Positions 33,901-45,900 of a DNA stretch of 64,000 nt are shown here, in pieces. The position numbers and the translations under genes were made by a program. The stretch comes from Notospermus geniculatus (taxonomy: Eukaryota > Nemertea > Pilidiophora > Heteronemertea > Lineidae). How positions within the stretch are numbered: the first letter of the stretch is position 1; each line of letters opens with the position of its first letter. The stretch is from positions 152,070-216,069 of the forward strand of contig NMRB01000762.1 of the NCBI GenBank assembly GCA_002633025.1, in the 5' to 3' direction. Below the pieces are notes generated by a model. The model had not been told where the DNA came from. It worked only from the letters and a program-made list of their open reading frames with translations, and did not search any database.

Positions 33901-36900
33901 TCGCAGCAGATCGAAACTTAGAAACCCTTACTATCAGCTCCGACTCAGATAATCATTACGACCACAGCGCCGCCCAACGTCCTTAGCTTGTGGCTTGTGA
34001 CGTCTATATTTACGGACACGCTCGTTTTACCGCCCATACTGGGCCACCTCAGCCAACATTGGTCATCCATGTCATGATGTTGTTATTGTCGGTATAGCAT
34101 CATTTCCATTTGAGCCACAAGTGGGCGGACGAACTCGATTACACATTTAGATCTGAAAAAGATGTAGGGCCGTATTCAAAAAGGGTTAGACGCGTGTAAC
34201 TTCGTCAAATGCACGGTGGAAGTGTTTACATCTCGGGTAGGCCCATGCGCAATGAGTATTTATCAGGGTACGGGCCGGTTGCATGTAAACTCACGGGTAA
34301 AACTCCGTTGATGTCTAGAAATATGATATGGACCCACGGAGACGGCTGGTCGTTTTTTTGTGGTTTTGGGTTCTTCCTGCTGCTCTGTACATGTATGGTA
34401 CAAAACATCAGATGACACCCACGGCTACTGCGTCTAAATTCTGTCATTACATTTAAAAATATAAAGAAAGCGATAAACGAAAAATTAATAGGATTTCATT
34501 CTTACGATATCACATTTCATCTCTGAATGCCCGTCGCGACTGTTGCAAGTTTTTTCTTTTTATAAATCCATTCATTATAGCGTCCACCTTGTCAAAATGC
34601 TGTAGGTATATGACATGCCCCGGGGCGTCCATTGAAGACAGGCTCATGTGTTATTGACTTTGATTAATACGACTATGCAGTAGCTCACCGTGCAAAATGA
34701 GGTTAAGACAGTCCTAATACTATAATACACGACTCCCCATGCGGAATCAGGAACTACTTTGTTTGCGGAAGCCTGTTAAAGTCTCCGTAGTTCCATAGCA
34801 ACAATAAAGATGGCCGCCAATGGAAGCCATCTTGTTTACACTAAGATGGCTGCCAATGGAAGCCATCTTGCGTTCATATACAGACTTGTCACGAAACATT
34901 GTCGCAAGTTTCTTCAAGAAGAATATCGGGTTAAACATCACTCGGTGGGTGACACTTACTGTAATTAACCACGGCACTTAGGTGGTTGCTGTTACATGGT
35001 GGTGAAAACAGAGAGTTGGTTGTAATAGAGCAGTTTCCGAGGCCAATGTTTTTCTTCATATATTTGTCACTGTAATTTATGTCGCGAATGTGGCGGTTCG
35101 TTTTTATCGGCACATCTCATTCACAGGCTGCTTACGTCGCCTGATTAGCTTGATGCATCCTGGAAGTTGGACCTTTGGACCGGAAAGCCTGTTGTTGGTG
35201 ACTGCATTCACCAACATTAGCTGAGAGGCAGCATGAACGATACCGTTGTAACAGAATCTAATGTCCCTCGATAAGTGATGTCCCCAACATACATTTACGG
35301 ATTAAGCGGCATCATTGAATTGGACTCGAGAGAGACCAAGACCCTTTATCTGTGACAAACAATGCATGGGGACATCAGAAAGACGGAGGCATTGGATTCT
35401 ATATAATTTGGCACTGTCGGAATGCCAACGTTTATCAATACTGTCGATCGGTTCCGTTGAGTATGACAGGGCGATCTCTAGCGTGGGCGGTCCCCATTCG
35501 TACGTGTTGCGTCACCCCTCTTTCTTAGAGAGTTTTCGCAAAGCTCCCGAAACGCCAACGCCAATCCCATTGTTCGTTGCCACGAGGAGAGCAGCGAACA
35601 AAAGGATAGAGACTAGACCTTCGCTTTGGCGTTTCGGGGGCTTTGCGAAAACTCCCTCTTAGGCTCCAGTTCCATAGAGCTCACGTTGACACTTTTCACG
35701 CGCCACGCTTCACGTTTTCCTTTCGTTCCTCGATTCAGCGCACAACGAGACACACATTACCTGTCCTGTGACATGCTTTCTCCGAGGAACGAAAGGAAAA
35801 CGTGAAGCGTGGCGCGTGAAAAGTGTCAACGTGAGCTCTATGGAACTGGAGCCTTAAAGCGGGTGATTCACTGTTGCGATTTGGGCTTGAGACGGGGTTG
35901 CGTTCCCTTGCGGTTACCTTATAAGGACTTCCGATTGCCATATAAGGTAACCGCAAGGGAACGCAACCCCGTCTCAAGCCAAAATCGCAACAGTGGATCA
36001 CCCGCTTATCTCAACTTCCTTTTACCGGCGTCTACTTCCAAGGCATCCCTATGCGGTAGGGACTCCAGCATATCGTCTGCGGCGAGACAAAACACGTATC
36101 ACCCATCAAAAAGTGTTCCGGCTACATTTTTTGAGCGCACAAGAAAAGCTTCTTGTGAAAATAAGAAACTTAAATGAGTTATTTTCCATTTGCGCAACGT
36201 TATCGGCAGCCTCCCCAGTTGCTCGTGTACAATAAATCGTTGGCAGGACAGGGAGGAAAGAAACAGAGAAGCAGGTGCTCGTCGGCGCATCCAGTCGATG
36301 GCGCAGTGTCAAGTACCATCTCAAATGTTGGCAGAGAACTCTTAGGTAAAACCCGGTCAGGCGTATCATGATCGGCGAACAAACAATACAGGGATAACTA
36401 TCTGCTCCTTTCCGCTGGCGGTATGTTGTACCCAGATTTAAAATACAACAAGAACGGATGGATAACGTCGAAAACCGAGACGATTTTTTCACCACAAGTG
36501 CTTACTTCGTGGGAGTGCTGAACCGGTTAGCGGTTACGCTCCGTAGAATACCTGCGCGATGTGGTTCTGACTGAGTGCTGCTGTAATCGCTGCATCCAGC
36601 GAAACGTGAACTCCCGATTGTAGCCCTAGTCATCCACTATATTTGGGTGTCATGGAACTGGTGCAATCACGGGCGTCCAGGCACTGCGGTGCACGCTCCG
36701 ACAAGCATGACAAAGACGTTCTCGAAGCGGCCAACGACAATTTTCGTCCACAACATGTGTAACGAAAATCGGTACCGACGCTGATTCGCCAACCCATGTC
36801 ACATGACGTAGAACGTTCGACTGATTTGCTGGGCGTCTTGGAGCGTGGTCACGTGGCCCAAAGATGGCGGACTTGCAGTTGCATACAAAACTACAACTTC

Positions 36901-39900
36901 GGGCAGAATTAGATGCATTAACCACATTCTGAAGGCCTGGCTAGTGAGTGCGAGACTGCGAATGCTATCTTTGGAGTCGAAAAACAACCTGAATGAGTTC
37001 TTCCGGTATAGAAATGAGTTAATCATCAAAGTTGCCGAGGAGTGTGGTCTAATAATAATCTGTATGATCTCGGCCTACCATTGTATCAATCGAAGGAATA
37101 GGTGGATATCAAAAGACGCTGGCTTGTTTGAACTCGATCTCCAACCTATATCAGCAAAATGCACCTGCCATTGTAAAATATTATAGGCAGAGCTGACAGA
37201 TTGCCTTAACAATTTATATCAGGATTGATACGGTCTAAATATTAATCTAAAGTAACAAGGAAGCCTATGTCAGAAGAAAAAAGTGGAATTATGAAGTGAT
37301 TTATCGTTTGAATCGATTTCTGGCGTTCGGAAAGCCTGCGGCGTCAGCCTGACGGGGTTTTCATAACCCGATTCTCCACCAGGGGGCTGCTGCTGCCCTT
37401 TTGCCCCCAGGTTAGATTGAAAGGGTTCACCCTACACTAATCTCTGACACTGATGAGTAGGCCGCATTTTGGTTCCCGAAGCCACCGCTAGGGCTAGAAG
37501 GCTTCGGCTCTGGCTGCCATTTTATTGCTGATGTCATTGTAGGAGCCTATTTTCCCGTAAAATGTCATTTTCCCCCGGTCTAAATAAAACATGGCGATGA
37601 TTCTGAGCTTTTGTTACAGATCTGCAGCACATACAAACATTCTCATCAATAAACTTCCTCGGTGTTGCCATTCCGCACGATTCGGCATGTTCGATTACAT
37701 TTAGCACCCACGTGGCTACGGTTACCCCATTCTAAAAATAACCCGTGATGTCAACATAACGACCTATAAATAGATCCGCGACATGTTTTTGTCGCAAAAA
37801 TGGCAGCCAGAGCCGAAGACTTCTAGCCCTAGCGGTGGCTTTTGGAAACAAAATGACGGAGTAGGCCGTCGAGTTATGATTGACATAGTGCCTTCACACC
37901 TTGACTTCTTATTTGCTCCCAAATTCTCTCAGTCTGTCACTATATATCTTCTTATTTCTTCATCTTTTTATCTGCCCCCAAATACTCCGAGTCAGTACTA
38001 CATCATTGTTATTTCGACATTTTCTTATTTCCTCCCAAATACCTTCTGTCACTACATACATCACACTAGCTAATTTCTTCATTTGCTCTCTCATACCCTC
38101 TGTCACTTTTACATCATAATATTAATTGCTCTCACCTTCCATCACTATATATCATTGTTACTTTCAGTTTGCGCACAGTTCTTTAAAGACACCAGGACTA
38201 AGGAGCCTATGCTGATCACAGTCAAAGATAACGATCCCGCTGGTAAGTCTAAGTACAGGTGTAACGTTTTCTAGTGTTTCCAAGACAGCTGGAAAATCTG
38301 AAACTAGCTACAAATAGTATAAAGATGCTTATAGGTGGTGCTAGCACCAAATTGTACAAACTTGACGCTAGGTGGCGATATCTGGGCAAGGATATCACCA
38401 CTAGTATCGGCGCTAGGTTTCCATCTTGAAAAGTAGTGCGCGCGCGGAGCGAACAGTAGAAATTCTTCTGTTTGTAAAGCGGTTACCCATCACGTCGTTT
38501 TCTACGCTTACAATATAGATCTATTGTAGAAAGGTGTACAAAGGTATACATCGGTAGAGTACAAATGTAAGTATAAAGTGATAATAAAGTTATTCTGTTT
38601 TATTTTCGACAAGATAAATATTGTTTTCTGCACATAACAACATTTTGAAAAAGAAGATGGCGGCCCCACCGACGGGCACGATGACGTCAAGATTTTCAAG
38701 ATGGCGATCTAGCGTCAACAGCAGTGTTATAATTTCGTCCAAGTATCAAAAAATTTCAGCGCTGCGTGGAGTATGACGTAGCCTACGACGGTTCATTCGA
38801 GTCAAAGTCTGTCGGGACCATGACTTCCGTTGCCATCGCCGGGCCCTCAGAGCCCCCCTAGCGGTACATCTCAGCCGCGCCACCTAGTGGTGTAAGTTCT
38901 GCCTGTATCCCATTGCACACGTAGTTGTTAGCTTCATGCACTACATCAACCTCAGGAAGAAAGTAACGATCTTTCATGCAGACGACACAATTAAAAGAAA
39001 GTAAGAGAATTTTTAAAGCAGCTGTAATATAAAGGTCGATTTCCAGCCTTTCAACTCTCGTTTGACACCAATTCCAAGCTGGGGTATTGACATAGTATTG
39101 ATACTGAGAGTTTATGGTTCCAATGAGACTAATGCTTACTAGACATGTATCACTGTCTGTAATTAACGAAAATTAGGCCGGGAGGAGTTAATTAGGCTTA
39201 ATGAGGCCAATTGGTGAACTCCTCAGGTAAAAATATCTAGTCAAAGAACGCTTTAGTTCGTGGTGTGAAGTAACTCTCACTTACTTGTTTGTAACCTTTT
39301 AAATGAATTTCTGATACAATGTGTCTGAGTACTGATATTACCTTTGATAAGGTCGCTGTAAATGTGAAAGGAATTTTATTTGGTCGTGATGAATGGATTC
39401 CAGCGTTGAAATCAACGTACTCGCTGATCAGCGTGCAACGCTTGTTCCATTCCTGTGCCAACTCTGCCGAAACAGCAAATGAATGTGCCTCGAATGTAAA
39501 TTCCTGGTTGCACACTCTCCAAAGTACCAATCAGAGCGATGTGCTTTGATTCCATCGAGGCTCATGTTCTTTTTGCTGGGTAAATCTTGTCCCTGACCCC
39601 CACCCCCACCCCTGAAAAGATGAAGTGGGCACTTGACATTGGCTTCATCCATGTAGGGACGTTAGGCATGGAAAGATGATAAAGAAAAACATGTGAAGAC
39701 ACTAGTATTAGTAAACCAAGAAAGCAATATTTATTTATGGTAAAATCTATTCTGTAAAAAAAAGAGTGATGCCAGTTTTTTCAAAAAAGATGAAGTGGGC
39801 TTCCCCAAATCGAGAACCCCCTCCCCCAGAAGTCACTTCGTCCTTTTTGGCATCAAAACAATTTTGAGACGGCCCCTAAATAACTGGTAAATTTTGATTC

Positions 39901-42900
39901 CCGTCAGGCCCCCTCCAGACGGAACTGGTAAGGGTAAAAAGGGAAAGGTTAAGACGGGCGGAAAGCATAGCACTCGGAAGGAAACGTTGACCGAGAAAAC
40001 GGGAGGCTCTCGGCAATGACGTCATCCTGTTTGCGGTCCTATTGGTTGTAACCAGGATTCGGATTCTCACATGACCTCATTTTTGGACCAATGGGGGCAA
40101 GCTTAACGACTGCAAAGACTCTCCTCACTCTTTTCTGCCATTTCAGGAACCTTGGTCAAAAGATATCAACGTCCGCAGACCACATATCCCGGGGCAAAAT
40201 ATGGAGTGGAACTGTTGGGAAGAGGGGCTAAGTTTTTTACATTTGACAATAAATCATTCAGGTTACGGATAAAAAAGATGCTACATGAATATGTGGTGAG
40301 TTTATTTACTAAATAGAGACGTTATGCAGTCGTAGGAGACGTATGCCCATAGCTTCTGTCGACTGAAAAGTTGCAACAGGAAAAGCGTGGGTGAATACAC
40401 TGTGTTTTCGAGGCTCGGAAAGTAAGCTAGAAGAGACACAGATCCATAAAATCAGCCGAAATGGCGGTAAACGTGGATTTTCCAACTCAATGGGCCATAT
40501 GAATAAAGACTAGTAAATGCTGCTAGGCTACTTGAATTTTGCAATACAAATGCACTAGGCAATGCTGTGCAAATCTAAAGTAAAAGCATTTGCTAGTCTT
40601 TATTCATATGACCCAATACTGGACTCATTAGTTTACAGAAGAGGTACTTTTCTTCGAGGTTGACGCCCACAGCACCCAATCAGGCGTCTCAGCCTCAAAA
40701 CGGTAAATTCAGGTGGAATTGCTTCTCCCCATTAAAACGCCTGGTCTCTTTTTCAGGGCAAAAGGTTTATTTTAAAAGCCGTTTGTACAGACTTCTGGGA
40801 ATTTATTCATGTAAGTGTACACCCTTTACCCTGTTGGTACCTGGAAAAATAGGATACTTTCAATGAAGATTATAGTTTAGAGTACCCCGAGAGAGATCGC
40901 CAAACACCAGATGGCGCCTCAGGCGTCTGAATGATTCCATTGCATTGACAGTGCTGCCCCCTGTAAAATGGCGACACCATCGTGCTCCTTTGCCAGACTG
41001 CTCAAAATGTGGATGGTCACCTCTCACCCCTTATCAAGAGCCAACCGTCTACCGCTCCGTGACCCTCTTTTGAAAGTGACATTATAAAACATGAGGTGCT
41101 ATTCTGATTACTGTGGACACATTGGAGAATCTTCTGAAATGAGAATATACATTTGGTAGCAAACTATGTTCTTGCAGTGGTATCTGATGAACAATATGTT
41201 CTTTTTGCTTAGAATTGCTTATCCGCACGGTTTTGTACTGTTCTTTACTGAAAAATAGGTTGGTAGGCCTACAATGGAATCTGATGGTGGTTAATCACAG
41301 TGGATACTTTTGCGACTTGACACCTGTTACCTCCTGATTCTGAAATATACCATTATTGCCACGAAATTTCTGACTGAACAAACTTTGGCTCGTGTGACTG
41401 TAGGCCTCCTCTAAGAAAAAAACCCAGCACACTACATGCATGTTTTGTAATGATTCGTTGTAATTCTATTCCTCAGAAAGAGATAACCGGTTTCGCTTTT
41501 CACATCATCATTATCAGCCAGTTGCGCCATTGCTTTCCCCCAGACGTTGCCTGGTTGTATCAGCTCAACACTTCGTGTACAAACTTTCTCATGATGATGA
41601 TCAAGAGGGGCATCTATAAACAGAGAACTGAAGAACCAAAGAACTGAAGAACTCAAATGATCGATTAGTTGTACCTTTAGTTCCTTGAAACAGTATAGGG
41701 TAGGTGTCATGCATGTCATGGATGATGACACATCAAGCATGTCAAGACAGTCCATGTGACAGCAGGCTGCTGATCATGGCAGATTCTTCGGAAGAGNCAG
41801 GCGATCTGTACGTTTAACCCAAATAAACAAGATGTGATCGCTTTGATGATTTTCCTTCTTTCATGATCGACTGGTAGTACTTCGCCTAAGCTCGAGCAGA
41901 CGGCATCGTCTGTTCGTCATTTCTTAAAAACTCCAAATACTTGCGGGAACAATTTGAATGAAAGTTGTTCTGCTCTCCTTCATGTACAAATCTTGTTCAA
42001 CTTTCTTTTTAAAGGGCCTCTAGAGGCAGCTTTTTAGTGCATATTGATATGATTACTTAAGCAGAATTGATGGCATGAGGATCCAACTTGGGCATCATTT
42101 TTGAAGTAAAATTTCATCACTAGTGTCAAAATTTGATCCACATTTTATTAGAATTAGAATTATTTATTACTCTCTAATCACAGTACAGTGATACATAGAG
42201 GAGTTTTTTGACAACTAATACATGAACTAGAAAAATATAATTTGTAAATGAAAAATAACAGATTCCATTATAACTTTTCTATGATCTGAGTTAATCTGCA
42301 AACATACTTGTAAAAAGTGAGGCATCATGTACATGGGTGGTGTCAGGGAAAGATGAGTATTCTTTAGTACCTTTGTTTATGAACTTGGCAACATTTGTAA
42401 TTATTAGTTCATGGTTACTGGCGCCACCTGTTGTACAGTCGCAGTACTGTTAGTAGCCCAACAGCAAGCCGCCTCTAGAGTCCCTTTAAAAACCCGTCCT
42501 GTCTCGTTATTGGTGGTTGATGTGTCAATCCCATCACCTCTGGGATCTCTTCTACATAGCGCCTGAGGAAGACCCCGATTGGGGTCGAAAATTTGCGAAA
42601 TATTCGGAGACGACTTTCCGATTTATTGTATACTGTGTGTCGTTTTTGTGCTGTTTTTGGATTATCTTTTTTGTTACAGAACGTAGAAAAAGGGCGGGTG
42701 GTGTACGTTGTCGAGGCGTCGAACATGTTCGACATCACCCCACATTTCATGGAGTATGACATCGGCGTCATGGTAAGCGAGGATTCCCAATATTTTCATC
42801 GATTTAATGCCAAGTTTAAATGGGCTGGGGGCCAGTGAGAACCGTTTATAACATGATATTAGGGAGGTTGAGATCAGCGACTTGTCGCGGATCCTTATAT

Positions 42901-45900
42901 GTATACGGATCGAAATGTACACGAAATTTGTCATCGTTGTACAGAATTCTATCCGTATACGTATAAGGATCCGTGATAAGTCGCTGATCTCAACCTCCTA
43001 TTAAGAGCGAGTTTTCACAAAGCCCCCGAAACGTCGACGCGAACGCCAAACCCATTGTTCGATGCCGAGAAGAAGCCACCGAACAAAAGGATAGGCGTTG
43101 GCATTTCGGGGGCTGTGCGAAAACACGATAATATACCGACGCGAGAGATCACAGCAAGGAAGTCGAATGACGGAGCAGTTGTCTCCAAAGTGACCCTAAT
43201 TTCTCCCAGTAAGGAATGATTTTAAAGTTGCTCCGCTCTATCTTTTTATATTTAGCCTGAATGACAAGATGCATTTGTTTTAATGACAAGATGTCTTTAT
43301 CGAGGATGACAAGTTGAAAACTTGTCAATTGACAAGATAGACCCTATCAATTGAAGCATATTCTGAGAACGACAAGAATAAATTTTAAGAGTGTGGTTGT
43401 TCTCCTTTCAGGGTGTCATGACGGACGGAAAAGCCGACCACAGCGCCTTATTACTCCGAGGTAACAGGGTGATCCTTAACAAACAGTTCGACTTCGAAGC
43501 TGGAGTGAGGGAAATCGTTATGAATCTACTTGTAAAGGTAAAGATGGCTTCCGATCGAACTGAGCTTCCGCAGTAGCCTACTACTTGACTGTTACATCTA
43601 CTTCAAGATGATCTATGATGGCAACTAAAGTAGATCATGCCGGCTGATTTTGCTGCTCCTGATGGCAAGGCTGCAGTAGCCGACACCGCTATAGCTTCAA
43701 GATTATAATGACCTTACTCACTGTGGAGGTACAAATAATGAATACTAGTAGGCCTATGAAATAGAAACGGGTTTCCAAGTGAAAGTCATCGCGTCCTTCT
43801 ACCAGATTCGAACCCACGGACCCTCGGATAAGGCATCAATCGCCGGCACTAAGGGACAGCACGCCTTAACCACTAGGCCAAATCCCCATCTTAAAAAGAT
43901 GGTTCAATGGCCTGTGTTAGCGAGGCGTCCATCAGTACCCTGCGAGTAGCCCAAACTCACTGTGGAGCGTTGCTTTTTCGACACAGGATACCCACTTCCC
44001 CGAACGATCGAACTCCAACCTAACGTTTACTCTGAAGGATGTGGACGACATGGGACCAGCATTTGCAGCCAAGAAGTACTACATTCCAGTGTTAGGAGAA
44101 AGACCGGTGTCGGTAAGACCGCTGGCATGATAGAAGCCCAGATTGGACATCAAGAGTGCAACCGTAGCGCTGATGGAATTATCTCGCCCTGACAGGCATT
44201 CCAATCACTCACCCTCGCTCATCGAAGGGAGTGTAGTCGAAGGGCGAAGTGCCGTCGGCCTTGATATGTCAACATTTGGTGGAATTTGCTTGTAGTGGGC
44301 TGCAAAAAAGATCTCGAACTTAAAGAACACCTTGGCATCTGATCATGATTTGCCACAGAACCTGACCACGCTGCACAACCATCCACCAGCTAGCTCCTCT
44401 TGTCTTCTCCAGGGCCGACCATGTCTTCAGTCCGAGCCAGCAAAGATGGCTGAAGACCAGGACATCGTGGCCAAGTCGCCAATTGAGTACACCGTCCTAA
44501 AAGGTAGGAATTCTGTCCCAAACGGTAATGCCCATCGCATTAACATGGTAACCACACGAAATGGTAGGCTCCATTCCAACCTAAAACTGTCAAAAACTAA
44601 AGCGGCCTTTTAACATCATCCCCCTTCGATGTTACCGTCCTGAGAGGCTGAGGTCATTCACGGCCCTACCGCTCCCTTCAACGACAAGTACGAGAGATGG
44701 AGAATTTGCGTAGGCCCCGATGGTTCAGGATGCGATATTCCTGAGCAGACTGCAGAAGTTTGATCTGGTTATCTTTCAGGAGCGCCCGCCAATTGGACAG
44801 ATTTCTTTGAACTGGATACCGTGACGGGACAAGTTTGTCAGATCAATGAAATCGACAGGACTATACCCAGACCAGGCTATCCCTATCCGGGTTTCCACAA
44901 CTTTACGCTCATGATCCAGGTACAGATACCGAAGCACCTAGTATAACAAGAATGTGGAAGCAAGCCTGCTTTTGCGGAGATAACGCAAAAATGAAAAAAC
45001 AACATGACAAGCAGACAGATCTAGTAGAGTTGGCGTTTTTGAAAAAAAGAAGCCCACGTAATGATTGAATTCCGTCAATGTCCATGGATTTAGCCAACTT
45101 CGAAAAGAGTCGAACTTAACTCTGCATCTCAATCCCTTCAAGATCATAATTCACAGATTTTTACCATTTATAGGCATACCAAGTGGACAACAAGACCAAG
45201 ATTGACACTGCAACAGTCCTGATCCATGTGTTCGATCAGAACATGCACGCGCCGGAGTTCCATCCTGCGGTGATAGAAGCTACCATCATGGAATGGCCAC
45301 GTGTCGAGGAAGGAGACCTTGTGGCCACGGTGAAGGCCGTGGACAAAGACTTCGTAAGTTGAGATCCGTTTGTGAGTTCATGCTTTGCATTTGCGACGGA
45401 TCTGCTGCTCCGGGTAAAAGCTCGCCGCGAGCAACGTGAACCCACGGCCTACGCGCGATCTCATCATGCCCCGAGTTACGCATCTTCGATAATCGAAGGC
45501 CGATCTGCTCACCACTGCGTTACATCGCACATCACCCTTCGAGAAATAGACAGGTCCGCGGCGTATCTTGGCACGATGCCAACTTCACCGGTCGACCAAT
45601 CATATTGCACTTTATATCGGGTCTTCGGCTACCACTTCTTGTACCACGATTCAAATTTTACAACACCGGTTCTGATTGGCCTCCTCTTCGAGAGGCAGCG
45701 GATTCGCCGCGGACCGGTCAAGTTCTCGAAGGGTGATGTGCGATGTAACGCGGTGGTGAGCAGATCGGCCTTTGATTATCGAAGATGGAGTTACGGTAAT
45801 CGTGCGAGACTTGGTTCTTGCCAATTTCTAGGGATTTCCTATGAATGGTCAATATTTTGTCTCTTTCATCATTTCTAGGGTAGGAACTCCCGCTTCCGGT

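Larger units (their letters stand above)
27944..38167. other. Cadherin intron 1 (10.2 kb), transposon-rich
   Basis: No exon could be supported inside. It contains nested hairpins (28060-28670), an 8-bp-TSD element (29627-29933) inside a larger foldback (about 29500-30060), a GGGAGG-ended MITE (30098-30216), a 42-bp tandem repeat (30737-30933), a 1,496-bp inverted-arm element (32163-33658), a GACGTTGGGCGGCGCTG hairpin (33860-33990), a chain of three MITEs (35528-36005) and an inverted-repeat element (37465-37874). The 163-aa frame at 30846-31337 has no known domain. Confidence 0.75.
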
